Assembly (NCBI GenBank): GCA_910577645.1
Contig: CAJTOL010000025.1
Span: 1 to 46,704 of the forward strand
From: an uncultured Lachnospiraceae bacterium
GTDB lineage: Bacteria > Bacillota > Clostridia > Lachnospirales > Lachnospiraceae
Length of the DNA stretch: 46,704 bases
Reading direction: 5' to 3'
Below the pieces are notes generated by a model. The model was given only the letters and a program-made list of their open reading frames with translations, ran no database searches and had not been told where the DNA came from. The translations under genes were made by a program, and so were the position numbers. Positions 15,525 to 23,892 of the stretch are shown here, piece by piece (the first letter of the stretch is position 1; each line of letters begins with the position of its first letter).

Positions 15525-16325
15525 ATGTTGCAATTATTACAAAATGGAACGGCATTGTATCTGTTGGCAGCAATCTGTCTGATAGGCCTGGTAAGCAAGC
15601 TGATTGCAAAAAACTCCTACAAAAGAATGATCAAAGAGTCTAATAATATGGCAATGACCAAAAACAAGTATTTAAGAACCTTAAAACAAAAGGCAGAGGA
15701 TGCCTACCGGATTAACCAGGGAATTTCCAATACCAGAGTCTATCTGGAAAAGCAGCTTTTAGACGCCAGGGTAGGCGCGCTGACTGCGGAAGACTGGGCG
15801 GGATTTTCCAGTCAGATAACCTGGCTGTGCCTGCTGGCAGGCGGAACCCTGTCGTTTCTTTCTTACTGGTATCGCTGTGATTCTTATTACATAGTTCTCT
15901 ACGGAACCGTAGGGATTCTGGCAGCGGTTTTAAACATTATTGTAGAAAGCGGGACAGGCCTGGAAGCCAGGCGTCAGCAGCTTATTATAAATTTGCAGGA
16001 TTATCTGGAAAATACCTTATGGCACAGAATGGAGATGGAACGGACAGGGGTTCCTTCTGAAGATAGCGCAAGACTGATTGAAAGCGAACCGGCTCCCACG
16101 GCCCGCAGCAATGTGCGGGAATTGAGAGAACGAAAAAACGCCCGCCGCACTATGGAGCAGCAGACTGCTGCCAGTCGGGACAGAGGTCAGAAAAAAAGTA
16201 TTTCTGCTAAGGAGGTGTCAGACAAGCTTGCTGAATCCGGAGTTCAGGGAGAAAATTGGATGAAAGAGCTGAAACCGGAGGAAATCCGGGTCTTAGGCGA
16301 GATCATCCGAGAATATCTGGGATAG
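15525..16325 (+). CDS. Membrane protein of unknown function with cytoplasmic coiled-coil and basic tail
   Basis: A 266-residue unrecognised protein. The N-terminal helix (about 8-30, ALYLLAAICLIGLVSKLIA) is membrane-spanning. Residues 35-90 are charged and helical. Two further membrane helices are near 105-150 (ITWLCLLAGGTLSFLSY and YIVLYGTVGILAAVLNIIV). The rest is a hydrophilic tail rich in Arg, Glu and Gln, ending in a helical EEIRVLGEIIREYLG. The start at 15525 follows GGGGAG. It lies behind the candidate structured RNA and 80 bases before pgi. Confidence 0.75.
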   Translation: MLQLLQNGTALYLLAAICLIGLVSKLIAKNSYKRMIKESNNMAMTKNKYLRTLKQKAEDAYRINQGISNTRVYLEKQLLDARVGALTAEDWAGFSSQITWLCLLAGGTLSFLSYWYRCDSYYIVLYGTVGILAAVLNIIVESGTGLEARRQQLIINLQDYLENTLWHRMEMERTGVPSEDSARLIESEPAPTARSNVRELRERKNARRTMEQQTAASRDRGQKKSISAKEVSDKLAESGVQGENWMKELKPEEIRVLGEIIREYLG

Positions 16326-16405
16326 ATTTTTGCAGGTTTTTATGATATAATCAGAAACAAGAAATTCAATAATTTTTTAACAATTAGAAAAAGGAGACGA
16401 TGGCA

Positions 16406-17755
16406 ATGGGAAGAGAAGTAACGTTTGATTATTCGAAAGCAGCCGGTTTTATTGCGGCAGATGAGCTGTCCTACATGAAGTCAGCCGTTATGGGAGCTAA
16501 GGAGGTCCTCACCGGCAAAAGCGGCGCAGGAAACGATTTCTTAGGGTGGATTGACCTTCCGGTAGACTATGATAAGGAAGAATTTGCAAGAATCAAAGAG
16601 GCAGCAAAAAAGATCCAGTCTGACTCTGATGTTTTACTGGTAATCGGTATCGGCGGATCCTACTTAGGAGCGAGAGCTGCCATTGAATTTTTGTCCCACA
16701 GCTTCTACAATGTTCTTCCGAAGGGCGAGAGAAAGACCCCTGAGATTTACTTCGTAGGAAACAGCATCAGCAGCAAATACATCAAAGATCTTCAGGATGT
16801 ATTAAAGGATAAAGACTTTTCTATTAATATCATCTCCAAATCCGGTACTACAACCGAACCGGCGATTGCATTCCGGGTATTTAAAGAGCAGCTTATCGAA
16901 AAGTATGGTAAGGAAGAGGCAAATAAGAGAATCTATGCAACCACAGACAAGGCCAGAGGCGCATTAAAGAGCCTGGCAAATGAGGAAGGCTATGAGTCCT
17001 TCGTGGTTCCGGATGACGTAGGAGGCCGATTCTCCGTACTGACCGCAGTAGGCTTATTACCCATCGCAGTCAGCGGCGCTGACATTGACAAGCTGATGGA
17101 GGGAGCTGCTTCCGGAAGAGAGAAAGCGCTTAACGCTCCTTATGAGGAGAATCCGGCCCTGCTTTATGCGGCAGTCCGCAACATTCTTCTCCGCAAAGGA
17201 AAACAGGTAGAGATCGTAGCCAACTACGAGCCCAGCCTTCACTATGTATCTGAGTGGTGGAAACAGCTTTACGGTGAGAGCGAGGGAAAAGATCAGAAGG
17301 GTATCCTGCCTCACGCAGTGGATTTAACTACGGATCTTCACTCCATGGGCCAGTTTATTCAGGACGGTGCGCGGATTATGTTTGAGACCGTATTAAACGT
17401 AGAGGATTCTCAGGCAGAGGTTCTGTTAAAGGAAGAAGCTGTGGATACGGACGGTATGAACTATCTGGCAGGCAAGAGCGTTGATTTTGTCAACAAGAGT
17501 GCTATGAACGGAACCATCCTGGCTCACACCGACGGCAATGTGCCCAACCTGGTAGTAAACATTCCGGAGCAAAATGCATTTTACCTGGGTCAGCTTTTCT
17601 ATTTCTTTGAGTTTGCATGCGGAATCAGCGGATACTTATTAGGAGTAAATCCGTTTAACCAGCCTGGAGTTGAGAGCTATAAGAAGAACATGTTTGCACT
17701 TCTTGGCAAGCCCGGCTATGAGGATGAGAGAGAGAAGCTGTTGAAGAGATTATAA
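16406..17755 (+). CDS. pgi: Glucose-6-phosphate isomerase
   Basis: A 449-residue enzyme interconverting glucose 6-phosphate and fructose 6-phosphate in glycolysis. Signatures include LLVIGIGGSYLGARAAIEFL, the phosphate-binding ISKSGTTTEPAIAFRVF, DDVGGRFSVLTAVGLLP (PGI signature region), the catalytic Glu in YGESEGKDQKG and NPFNQPGVESYKKNMF with the C-terminal catalytic Lys. ATG 16406 lies nine bases from AAGGAG and is preferred over ATG 16400, only three bases from it. An extended -10 (TGATATAAT, 16344-16351) lies upstream. Length fits the short Firmicutes form. Confidence 0.97.
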   Translation: MGREVTFDYSKAAGFIAADELSYMKSAVMGAKEVLTGKSGAGNDFLGWIDLPVDYDKEEFARIKEAAKKIQSDSDVLLVIGIGGSYLGARAAIEFLSHSFYNVLPKGERKTPEIYFVGNSISSKYIKDLQDVLKDKDFSINIISKSGTTTEPAIAFRVFKEQLIEKYGKEEANKRIYATTDKARGALKSLANEEGYESFVVPDDVGGRFSVLTAVGLLPIAVSGADIDKLMEGAASGREKALNAPYEENPALLYAAVRNILLRKGKQVEIVANYEPSLHYVSEWWKQLYGESEGKDQKGILPHAVDLTTDLHSMGQFIQDGARIMFETVLNVEDSQAEVLLKEEAVDTDGMNYLAGKSVDFVNKSAMNGTILAHTDGNVPNLVVNIPEQNAFYLGQLFYFFEFACGISGYLLGVNPFNQPGVESYKKNMFALLGKPGYEDEREKLLKRL

Positions 17756-17778
17756 ATAATATCAGCTTAGAACCAATA

Positions 17779-17852
17779 AGGGGATGTTGTAAAATAAGGC
17801 GGTCTTCTATTAGCAGATGTCCGCCGGGGTTTATTTTGCAATATCCCTTTTT
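17779..17852. terminator. Bidirectional hairpin terminator after pgi
   Basis: GGGATGTTGTAAAATAA pairs with TTATTTTGCAATATCCC, with an inner GGCGG/CCGCC helix, followed by TTTTTATT. It lies between the convergent ends of pgi and the 17899 gene. The core belongs to the same family as the hairpins at 12000, 25003 and 35887. Confidence 0.82.
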
Positions 17853-17898
17853 ATTATGGAGTATCAAATAAAGAACACTGGAGGTATGGTTTGCCGCT

Positions 17899-18165
17899 CT
17901 ACTCCTCGATTACATGAATCTCCAAATAATCGAAATCAATACTCTCCACAAAACTGTCCTGGTAAAACCGGGTCTTGTCGTGGCGCTTAAAGTCCTGAAT
18001 AGTAGAATCCATCCAGATGGGATGCCCCAAGTCAAACTGAGTGCAGATCTCATCCAGCGCTCCAAAAACCATCTGGGTTCGGGACATGGAGTAGTCAGGC
18101 ATACAGATAACCGTATCTTGTAAGAGATGATTGTCTTTCCAGATTTTTCCCCACATTCGGAACAT
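17899..18165 (-). CDS. Conserved hypothetical protein, 88 aa
   Basis: A small soluble acidic protein beginning MFRMWGKIWKDN and ending with FDYLEIHVIEE. From memory it resembles a short protein common in Lachnospiraceae with no assigned function. The start at 18165 follows AAAGGAGG five bases away; the in-frame ATG at 18186 has no site. It is transcribed alone and divergent from the 18503 gene. Confidence 0.72.
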   Translation of the reverse strand: MFRMWGKIWKDNHLLQDTVICMPDYSMSRTQMVFGALDEICTQFDLGHPIWMDSTIQDFKRHDKTRFYQDSFVESIDFDYLEIHVIEE

Positions 18166-18316
18166 GGCGGCCTCCTTTATCAACATTAGTAAGTCTCTCC
18201 TAAGTATATCGGATTTGGCGAAGATTGTAAAGAAGGGAAAAGATGTAAGAATCTGCCAACCACCCCTTGTCGATATCTGTAATTTGTAGTAATCTATACG
18301 TAACAGTTCAGATGGC

Positions 18317-18429
18317 GTGGAATGTAAGATAAAATTTTACGTCAAGCTGGCTTGTAAGTAAAATTTTATCTTACATTCCACATCGGATGGACATCCGATG
18401 CTTCTTGTCCGGTGTAGCCGGACAAGAAG
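18317..18429. repeat. Array of three adjacent perfect hairpins
   Basis: In the 337-base gap between divergent genes. Hairpin 1: 24-base perfect arms 18317-18340 and 18358-18381, with an inner CAAG/CTTG helix. Hairpin 2: CATCGGATG (18381-18389) and CATCCGATG (18392-18400). Hairpin 3: CTTCTTGTCCGG (18401-18412) and CCGGACAAGAAG (18418-18429). They touch each other end to end and no T run follows, so a simple terminator is unlikely. It may be a mobile palindromic repeat or a regulatory leader. Confidence 0.8.
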
Positions 18430-18502
18430 ATAGCCTATTAGAACGATTACATTTATACAGTAAGAGAAAAAGATTTTCTGGGCTTACAAAGGGGGACCGG
18501 AG

Positions 18503-19603
18503 ATGGGACCGGAGATTACAAATTATTCAGCATTTTTATCAGAAGCGATAAAAGCAGTAGAGGAATTAAACAGGAGCAAAAAGGCCTGCGAAGAACTGGC
18601 GGCAGAGGAAAGACGGACGGAGCTGGAGTTAGAAAAACAGCGGCAGGGTATAACGGATACCATTAATCAGACTGTGAGAAAACGCCGGGAGGATATCAGC
18701 GCCAGCTATGACAAAGAGATTAAGGCAGGGCAGGAACGCCTGAAAAAAATACGTGCCAAAAGAGAGAAAGCTAAAAACCAGGGAATCAAGGAACGGATTG
18801 CAGAGGAAACAGAAGCTTTAAGAGAACATAATCAGGAACTTGCCACAAAACTGAAGACACTTTTTAAGCAGAACCGGGTGCCGGGCTTCTGTAAAACCAC
18901 CTGGTTTTATGCTATGTATATGCCGGGGAGTATAAAAGAATTGGGATTGCTGCTTTTTAGCTTCAGCATTTGTTTTCTGGCAGTTCCATGCGGTACATAT
19001 TGGCTTATACCAGAAACCAGTCGAAAGTCCTGGATGTTGATTGCTATTTATCTAATCGTAATTCTTATATTCGGCGGCCTTTATGTGGCGGTAAGCAACA
19101 AGATAAAAGTACGGCATTTGGAGGTGCTGAAGCAGGGAAAGGAAATCCGAAGCCTGATCCGCAGTAATAACCGAAAGATCCGGGTCATCACGGTATCTAT
19201 CCGCAAGGACAGAAATGAGTCTTTGTACAATCTGGAAAAATATGATGACGAGATTTCTCAGATAGAGCAGGAACTTCAGCAAATCAGCAGTCAGAAAAGT
19301 GAGGCCCTTAACACTTTTAATACCGTAACCAAGACGATTATTTCAGATGAAATTATCAATAATAACAGAGACAGGATCCAGGCTTTGGAGGAGGAGCATA
19401 CCCGCATTGAATCCCGGTTGAAGGAAGCCCAGATTCATGCCAAAGAGCAGGCCCTTTTGGTGACAAATCAGTATGAAACCTATTTAGGAAAAGAATTTCT
19501 ACAGCCAGACCGGCTTTCTGAGCTGGCCAAAATTATTCGCAGCGAACAGGCGTCTAATTTAAGCGAAGCCATGGCTGTGTACCGCAGCCAAAGAAACGCA
19601 TAA
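18503..19603 (+). CDS. Membrane protein with flanking coiled coils, unknown function
   Basis: A 366-residue unrecognised protein. Residues about 15-125 form a highly charged coiled coil (Glu/Lys/Arg/Gln heptads). Two membrane helices follow, at about 145-172 (LGLLLFSFSICFLAVPCGTYWLI) and about 177-202 (MLIAIYLIVILIFGGLYVAVSN). A second coiled coil covers about 205-340. Both long arms would face the same side, probably the cytoplasm. The start is preceded by GGGGGA. It is followed by a shared terminator. A scaffold or membrane-stress role is conceivable but not shown. Confidence 0.75.
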   Translation: MGPEITNYSAFLSEAIKAVEELNRSKKACEELAAEERRTELELEKQRQGITDTINQTVRKRREDISASYDKEIKAGQERLKKIRAKREKAKNQGIKERIAEETEALREHNQELATKLKTLFKQNRVPGFCKTTWFYAMYMPGSIKELGLLLFSFSICFLAVPCGTYWLIPETSRKSWMLIAIYLIVILIFGGLYVAVSNKIKVRHLEVLKQGKEIRSLIRSNNRKIRVITVSIRKDRNESLYNLEKYDDEISQIEQELQQISSQKSEALNTFNTVTKTIISDEIINNNRDRIQALEEEHTRIESRLKEAQIHAKEQALLVTNQYETYLGKEFLQPDRLSELAKIIRSEQASNLSEAMAVYRSQRNA

Positions 19604-19621
19604 CAAAAGGGAAACCAGTAA

Positions 19622-19678
19622 AACGCCCTCAAAAACAAGGGTAGGAAATATACCTGCGCTGTTTCTGAGGGCTTGTTT
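19622..19678. terminator. Bidirectional terminator
   Basis: GCCCTCAAAAACA pairs with TGTTTCTGAGGGC, flanked by AAA on the left and TTGTTTCTGTTT on the right. It lies between the convergent 18503 and 19687 genes. Confidence 0.75.
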
Positions 19679-19686
19679 CTGTTTAT

Positions 19687-20325
19687 TTAAAGCTTCTTAT
19701 TCAAATACCGGTAAACAGTGGGAACACTGACCGAAAGCTGTTCCGCAATCTCAGCAGCCGCCCCTTTTACACTCATCAGCCCTTCATCATTAAGGCGATG
19801 AACAATCCGGGCTTTTTCATCCAGGCTCATGCGGGTGGGGCTGATGCCGGACTGGGCAATAATATCAGCAATCCGATTGTGAACCATGTTTCCAACAGAA
19901 GTGTCCAGATTTTCGCTGAACTCGCTTTCCGTAGCAGCATTCAGATTAAACCGTCCAAGCAGGTTTTGCACTGCGTGATTCAGTTCCTGAACGGAGGACA
20001 TATCCTTGTTGACGCACAGAAGCCCAATTAAGCGGTTCTCATTTTTAATATAATAAGTGCTGGACAAAAAATCCCGCCCTTTGCTTTTCCCCTGATAATT
20101 GCTGAGATATGAAGTATCGGTGTACATTCCCTTTTCCTGCAGCTCCTGGGCCAGGTCAGTGAGAGATGCGCCTACCTGCCTGCCAGAAATTGAGTTGCGG
20201 ATGGCTACCAGAGAGTGTTCCGGATTAGTTACATCGTGGAGAACCACTTCACTGCCCGGGCCGCAAACCTCCGCCAGGAAAGGAACTAAATTACTGTAAA
20301 GCTGTAAAAGATCCCTGTCGGTCAA
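19687..20325 (-). CDS. YheO/DauR-like PAS and helix-turn-helix transcriptional regulator
   Basis: A 212-residue regulator. The N-terminal YheO-like PAS domain (about 5-115) contains GPGSEVVLHDV, HSLVAIRNSISGRQVGASLTD and YYIKNENRLIGLLCVN. The C-terminal helix-turn-helix (about 155-212) contains GAAAEIAEQLSVSVPTVYRYLNKK. I place the start at a TTG (20325) because AAAGGGGGGA lies just upstream; the first in-frame ATG at 20388 has no site and falls in the operator/promoter. It is divergent from ridA, so it probably senses an amino acid or imine-related compound and controls ridA and itself. The effector is unknown. Confidence 0.85.
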   Translation of the reverse strand: MTDRDLLQLYSNLVPFLAEVCGPGSEVVLHDVTNPEHSLVAIRNSISGRQVGASLTDLAQELQEKGMYTDTSYLSNYQGKSKGRDFLSSTYYIKNENRLIGLLCVNKDMSSVQELNHAVQNLLGRFNLNAATESEFSENLDTSVGNMVHNRIADIIAQSGISPTRMSLDEKARIVHRLNDEGLMSVKGAAAEIAEQLSVSVPTVYRYLNKKL

Positions 20326-20368
20326 ACCGCCGTCCCCCCTTTGCGGATCATATCCGCCGATAATTTGA

Positions 20369-20389
20369 TATGATAAAAAAATTATCATA
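20369..20389. promoter_or_regulatory. Palindrome TATGATAA-N5-TTATCATA, candidate operator
   Basis: A perfect 8-base inverted repeat just downstream of the predicted start of transcription (about 20392, minus strand) of the YheO-like regulator. Its position suggests autorepression. Related half-sites (TTGATAAT and similar) lie between 20455 and 20475, nearer ridA. Confidence 0.55.
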
Positions 20390-20398
20390 ATTAAAATT

Positions 20399-20427
20399 AT
20401 TATAACAAAAGGTCAATAAAAACTCAA
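20399..20427 (-). promoter_or_regulatory. Promoter of the YheO-like regulator
   Basis: On the minus strand: TTGAGT, a 17-base spacer, then TATAAT. It implies a leader of about 65 bases before the TTG start. Confidence 0.7.
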
Positions 20428-20486
20428 TTTGGCAAAATAACCAAAAAATCACATTGATAATTTACATATTGATTTAATAAAAATAC

Positions 20487-20515
20487 TTGCATTTTGAGAA
20501 AGTATATTGCATAAT
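20487..20515 (+). promoter_or_regulatory. Promoter of ridA
   Basis: TTGCAT (20487-20492), a 17-base spacer, then CATAAT (20510-20515). It lies about 70 bases upstream of the ridA ATG. Confidence 0.7.
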
Positions 20516-20584
20516 AGAAACATGTAATAGAAAAATTATTGAATCAATAAAGATTATTTCAAAAAAAGAAAAGGAGAAACTATT

Positions 20585-20968
20585 ATGTCTAAAACTATTG
20601 TAAACACCAAGAATGCTCCCGCCGCTATCGGACCTTACAGCCAGGGAATTTTAGCTGCTGGCACTACCTGCTATGTATCTGGCCAGCTTCCTATCGACCC
20701 GGAAACCGGTGAATTCGCAGGAAGTGATATCAAGAGCCAAACCAGGCAGTCTTTAGAGAATATAAAGGCAATCTTAGCCGAGGCCGGTATGGATATGACA
20801 AATGTAGTAAAAGTTACAGTATTGCTCAACGATATTGCAGACTTTGGAGCCATGAATGAGGTGTATGGAGAGTTCTTTACTGCTGATTGTCCTGCACGCG
20901 CTGCCTTCCAGGTTGCCGCGCTTCCCAAGGCGGCATTAGTTGAGATTGAAGCCATTGCAGTAAAGTAA
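20585..20968 (+). CDS. ridA: RidA family reactive intermediate/imine deaminase
   Basis: A 127-residue protein of the RidA/YjgF family that hydrolyses enamine/imine intermediates released by PLP enzymes such as threonine and serine dehydratases. Typical segments: NAPAAIGPYSQGI, YVSGQLPIDPETGEF, QSLENIKAILAEAG, VVKVTVLLNDIADF, the conserved Arg in CPARAAFQVAALPKAALVEIEAIA. AAAAGGAGAA precedes the ATG. Divergence from a YheO-like regulator is consistent with regulated expression. Confidence 0.95.
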   Translation: MSKTIVNTKNAPAAIGPYSQGILAAGTTCYVSGQLPIDPETGEFAGSDIKSQTRQSLENIKAILAEAGMDMTNVVKVTVLLNDIADFGAMNEVYGEFFTADCPARAAFQVAALPKAALVEIEAIAVK

Positions 20969-21019
20969 AGTACGGAAAACTTGCTGAAAAGCGTTTTCAA
21001 TATTCCTTCTAAAATATTA

Positions 21020-21066
21020 ATCAAAGGGGGATGCCACGGAGTTGTCTGCTGGTGTCCTCTTTTGAT
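21020..21066 (+). terminator. Terminator of ridA
   Basis: ATCAAAGGGGGATGCC pairs, with some G-U pairs, with GGTGTCCTCTTTTGAT. It begins about 50 bases after the ridA stop. Confidence 0.65.
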
Positions 21067-21115
21067 CATAGCAGAAAATGGATTTGTTCACTAAGGGTCG
21101 TATATAGGAGGATAA

Positions 21116-21892
21116 ATGAAAAATAAGAAAGTAATTGGGATACGGTTATTTGGGGCAGTATGTGTTATTATGATAGCAATTTGCATGATAACTCAAGGAA
21201 CTATTAAAAATGAAGATAAAAAGCCAGAGAGTGCTGCCTGCATTATATCCGGCAAAACTCTGCAAGATATTTGTTCATCTGCAAAGCGGATTTTCGACGG
21301 CGCAGCGGCTGAAAAATCTAACGTGGCAGATGGGCGAACAGACAAGGAGGTTTGGCTGGATATAATGCAGACGGAACAGGAATCAGAAAGCCAACGGGAT
21401 GAAAACTTGATTGTTAAATCTGGCGGCGGAAATAATATAGAAACGGAATACCTCAACATTGATAATAAATTTTATTTGAAAATACCTAAAAATTTTAAAC
21501 AATTGGATTATGATACTATTATAGTAAAATATAGTGGCGATGTACCGGACATTGTATATTCCAACGATGAAATAAATATTAATATTGCAATTAGCTTAAC
21601 AGAAAATCGGATGAGAAATAGCCAGATAAAGGAATTTACAAAATATATGGAAAATTTATTTGAAGGCTATACTGAAATTGTTGATACGAATTATTATACG
21701 GTTTCTAATCATAATGTTGGACAGATAAAGTTAACTGCGGATGCGATTGACACCCGGGTATATAATAATATGATATATTTCTCCTATAATGATAAATTAG
21801 TGATAGTGGCCTTTAACTGCACTGACAAATTAAAAGATGAATGGAGTCCTGTGGGAGATTTCATTATTGATTCATTATTTTTTGAAGGATAA
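21116..21892 (+). CDS. Hypothetical exported or membrane-anchored protein, 258 aa
   Basis: Not recognised. An N-terminal basic stretch and hydrophobic helix (about 8-28, GIRLFGAVCVIMIAICMITQG) indicate export or a membrane anchor; no lipobox is evident. Residues 30-105 are polar linker. The C-terminal domain (about 110-258) starts LNIDNKFYLKIPKNFKQLDYD and looks beta-rich, of the sort found in small substrate-binding or immunity-like surface proteins, but I cannot place it. The gene is clearly more AT-rich than its neighbours, suggesting transfer. AGGAGGA precedes the ATG. Confidence 0.7.
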   Translation: MKNKKVIGIRLFGAVCVIMIAICMITQGTIKNEDKKPESAACIISGKTLQDICSSAKRIFDGAAAEKSNVADGRTDKEVWLDIMQTEQESESQRDENLIVKSGGGNNIETEYLNIDNKFYLKIPKNFKQLDYDTIIVKYSGDVPDIVYSNDEININIAISLTENRMRNSQIKEFTKYMENLFEGYTEIVDTNYYTVSNHNVGQIKLTADAIDTRVYNNMIYFSYNDKLVIVAFNCTDKLKDEWSPVGDFIIDSLFFEG

Positions 21893-21928
21893 TGGGAATC
21901 GTCAATTGTAATAACTAAAAGTGATTTG

Positions 21929-22024
21929 TGATTATTCTAAAGCTTGAGAGCCGCCAAAACCTGCTTATTCTAATCTTTCAGAGGCGTCACAAAATATAGT
22001 GTCTCCCAAGCATTAGAATAATCA
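21929..22024. mobile_element. 96-base insertion-sequence-end remnant (MITE-like)
   Basis: Left end TGATTATTCTAAAGCTTGAG at 21929 continues to 21952. A second internal copy TTATTCTAATCTTTCAGAGG starts at 21965. The right end at 22003-22024 is the reverse complement of TGATTATTCTAATGCTTGGG plus AG. Base pairs outside extend the inverted repeat by one. The left end agrees with the sequence at 46586 at 25 of 27 positions. No coding sequence remains and no clear target duplication is seen. Confidence 0.65.
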
Positions 22025-22053
22025 CTTAACATCAAAAAATACAAGATTCAAGC

Positions 22054-23892
22054 CTATATGGAAATCAAATGATAGGGAATCTGGTTGGCAGTCAGCATCT
22101 GGGCCTCTCTCTGGTGGCAGGTAAAGATAATAATCTGGCCAGGGTAGGCCTTTACCAGCCATCGGAGAGCTGTCCGCAGACGCTCGTCATCATACAAAAC
22201 AAAGCTGTCGTCAAAAATTAAGGGAAGGGAATCTTCGCCTTTTTGGATTAATTTGGCGGCAGCCAGCCTCAGAGCCAGATAAACCTGATCCATGGTGCCG
22301 CTGCTGACCTGATTTAAAGGAACCAGCTTGGTCTTGGTATTCATAAAAACATGGAGATTCTCGTCTACGCTCATACTGTTATAAATTCCGCCGGTAATCT
22401 GGTGGATAAGCTGGGATGCTTCTTTGTTCAAATATAGCCCGAAGGAATTCCGAATGGATGTGGATAAGGAAGTCATGGTTTCCTGAGCCAGGTCAATGGC
22501 GGCTATTTCCTGAGAAAGCCTGTCGTTTTCTGCCAAAACCTGGCGAAGGGCCTGGGCCTGATTTTTACAGTTGGATAAATGTTCCAGCTTCTGCTCCAGC
22601 TCCCACTGGGCCCGCTGCTGTTTTTCAATTACCTCGGTACAGGTAGTCTGCTGCTCCTGAAGGGAACCGATTTCTTTTGCCAGGGCGGAAGCCGTTTCCT
22701 CTGATTTTACCAGAGTGGTATGAAGCCTGGCGTATTCGGCCATTCTCTGACAAAAGGCATCCATGGCCTGGGAGGAGATGGAGCTGTCCCCCAAATGCCT
22801 GGAAAAAATCTCCTGTAAAAGCTTAGAGGAATAATTAAATTCTTTTTTTACGCTGTTGCGTTTAAAAGCAAGTATAAAACCGGCAGTGAGGAGCAGGATG
22901 CCAGCTGCTCCGGCGCCCAGAGCCAGGACCGGGCTAAGACTTCCCAAAGGACTTAAAAAGGTTAAGACCCCACAGCCTGCCAGACAAGCGGCGCATCCTG
23001 CAAAGGCCAAAATCATAAGAAGCTTAGAGGCGCCCCGGGAGCAGGCATCCCTGGCAGCCTGATATTTGCTGTAGACAGCTTTGGCGTCGCTTTCATAGGA
23101 AGCAATGGAATCCCCGTCTGTAAACTGATTGCTGTTTAGCAGCTGACGGCCTCTTGCGATTTTTTGAAGCAGCTCTTCCTTTTCCTGCTGCTTTTCTGCA
23201 ATAGATTTGGAAACCTGCTCCCTCTGTTTGCGGTAGCCGGTTAAATGATTTTCATATTCCGGCAAGGTAATTTCCTTTTCAATATTCCGTATTTCTCCCA
23301 AAAGGGCGGCATAGCTCCTGGCGGCCTCAGGGACGATCTGGCTTTCCAGAGATTTTCGCTGAGTCTTTAAAAAGGCGGTGGCTTTTGTAATATTTAAGGC
23401 CATATTGCCGGAAGTGTTCAGATTGGCAATATAATTACGCAGCTCTGCCACCATACCGGCGTCAGTTGCGCTTTTCAGCTGTCCGATGCTTATGGTATTG
23501 ATGTAAGCCGTTTCGCTGAGGCCATTTAGCAGAGAATCCATAAAAGCCCTGGTAGGCTCAATTTCCCGCCCAAGAGTCTCATCAACAATAACAAACTCTT
23601 TGCTGTTCTGAAAATTCCGTTCTATGCGGTAGACTTTACCGTCTTTTTCCAGCCGCAGCCGCCCTTCATAGCCCCCCTTGTTTTCCCAGGGAAGAAACTG
23701 ACTGTAGGAATCAGTTTTAGCAGCCCGTCCCCGCAGCCGTTCCATGCCGAAAAGCATGCTGCGGATAAAGGTATGAAGGGTAGACTTGCCGGCTTCATTT
23801 TTCCCATAAATAATATTCAGACCATCTTCAAAGCTTATGGATTTGTCATGAAACTTGCCGAAGCCGCTGATATATACGTCTAATAGTCTCAT
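22054..23892 (-). CDS. YhaN-like AAA ATPase with membrane-spanning insert (SbcC/Rad50-like)
   Basis: A 612-residue SMC-type ATPase partner for the YhaO-like nuclease. Walker A is YGKNEAGKSTLHTFI (about 29-43). Coiled coil covers about 190-275. Two hydrophobic helices occur at about 290-345 (LLMILAFAGCAACLAGCGVL and LGAGAAGILLLTAGFILAF). More coiled coil follows to about 470. The ABC-type signature is SSGTMDQVYLALRLA and Walker B is LIFDDSFVLYDD. Relatives act on DNA ends; the helices place this one at the membrane. Its ATG overlaps the nuclease stop by four bases, indicating translational coupling. It is shorter than true SbcC. Confidence 0.88.
   Translation of the reverse strand: MRLLDVYISGFGKFHDKSISFEDGLNIIYGKNEAGKSTLHTFIRSMLFGMERLRGRAAKTDSYSQFLPWENKGGYEGRLRLEKDGKVYRIERNFQNSKEFVIVDETLGREIEPTRAFMDSLLNGLSETAYINTISIGQLKSATDAGMVAELRNYIANLNTSGNMALNITKATAFLKTQRKSLESQIVPEAARSYAALLGEIRNIEKEITLPEYENHLTGYRKQREQVSKSIAEKQQEKEELLQKIARGRQLLNSNQFTDGDSIASYESDAKAVYSKYQAARDACSRGASKLLMILAFAGCAACLAGCGVLTFLSPLGSLSPVLALGAGAAGILLLTAGFILAFKRNSVKKEFNYSSKLLQEIFSRHLGDSSISSQAMDAFCQRMAEYARLHTTLVKSEETASALAKEIGSLQEQQTTCTEVIEKQQRAQWELEQKLEHLSNCKNQAQALRQVLAENDRLSQEIAAIDLAQETMTSLSTSIRNSFGLYLNKEASQLIHQITGGIYNSMSVDENLHVFMNTKTKLVPLNQVSSGTMDQVYLALRLAAAKLIQKGEDSLPLIFDDSFVLYDDERLRTALRWLVKAYPGQIIIFTCHQREAQMLTANQIPYHLISI

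Noticed and set aside
20425..20445. TTTGGCAAAATAACC upstream of ridA as another sigma-54 promoter
   Set aside because: It has a GG-like -24 element but lacks the GC at -12; a good sigma-A promoter lies nearby.
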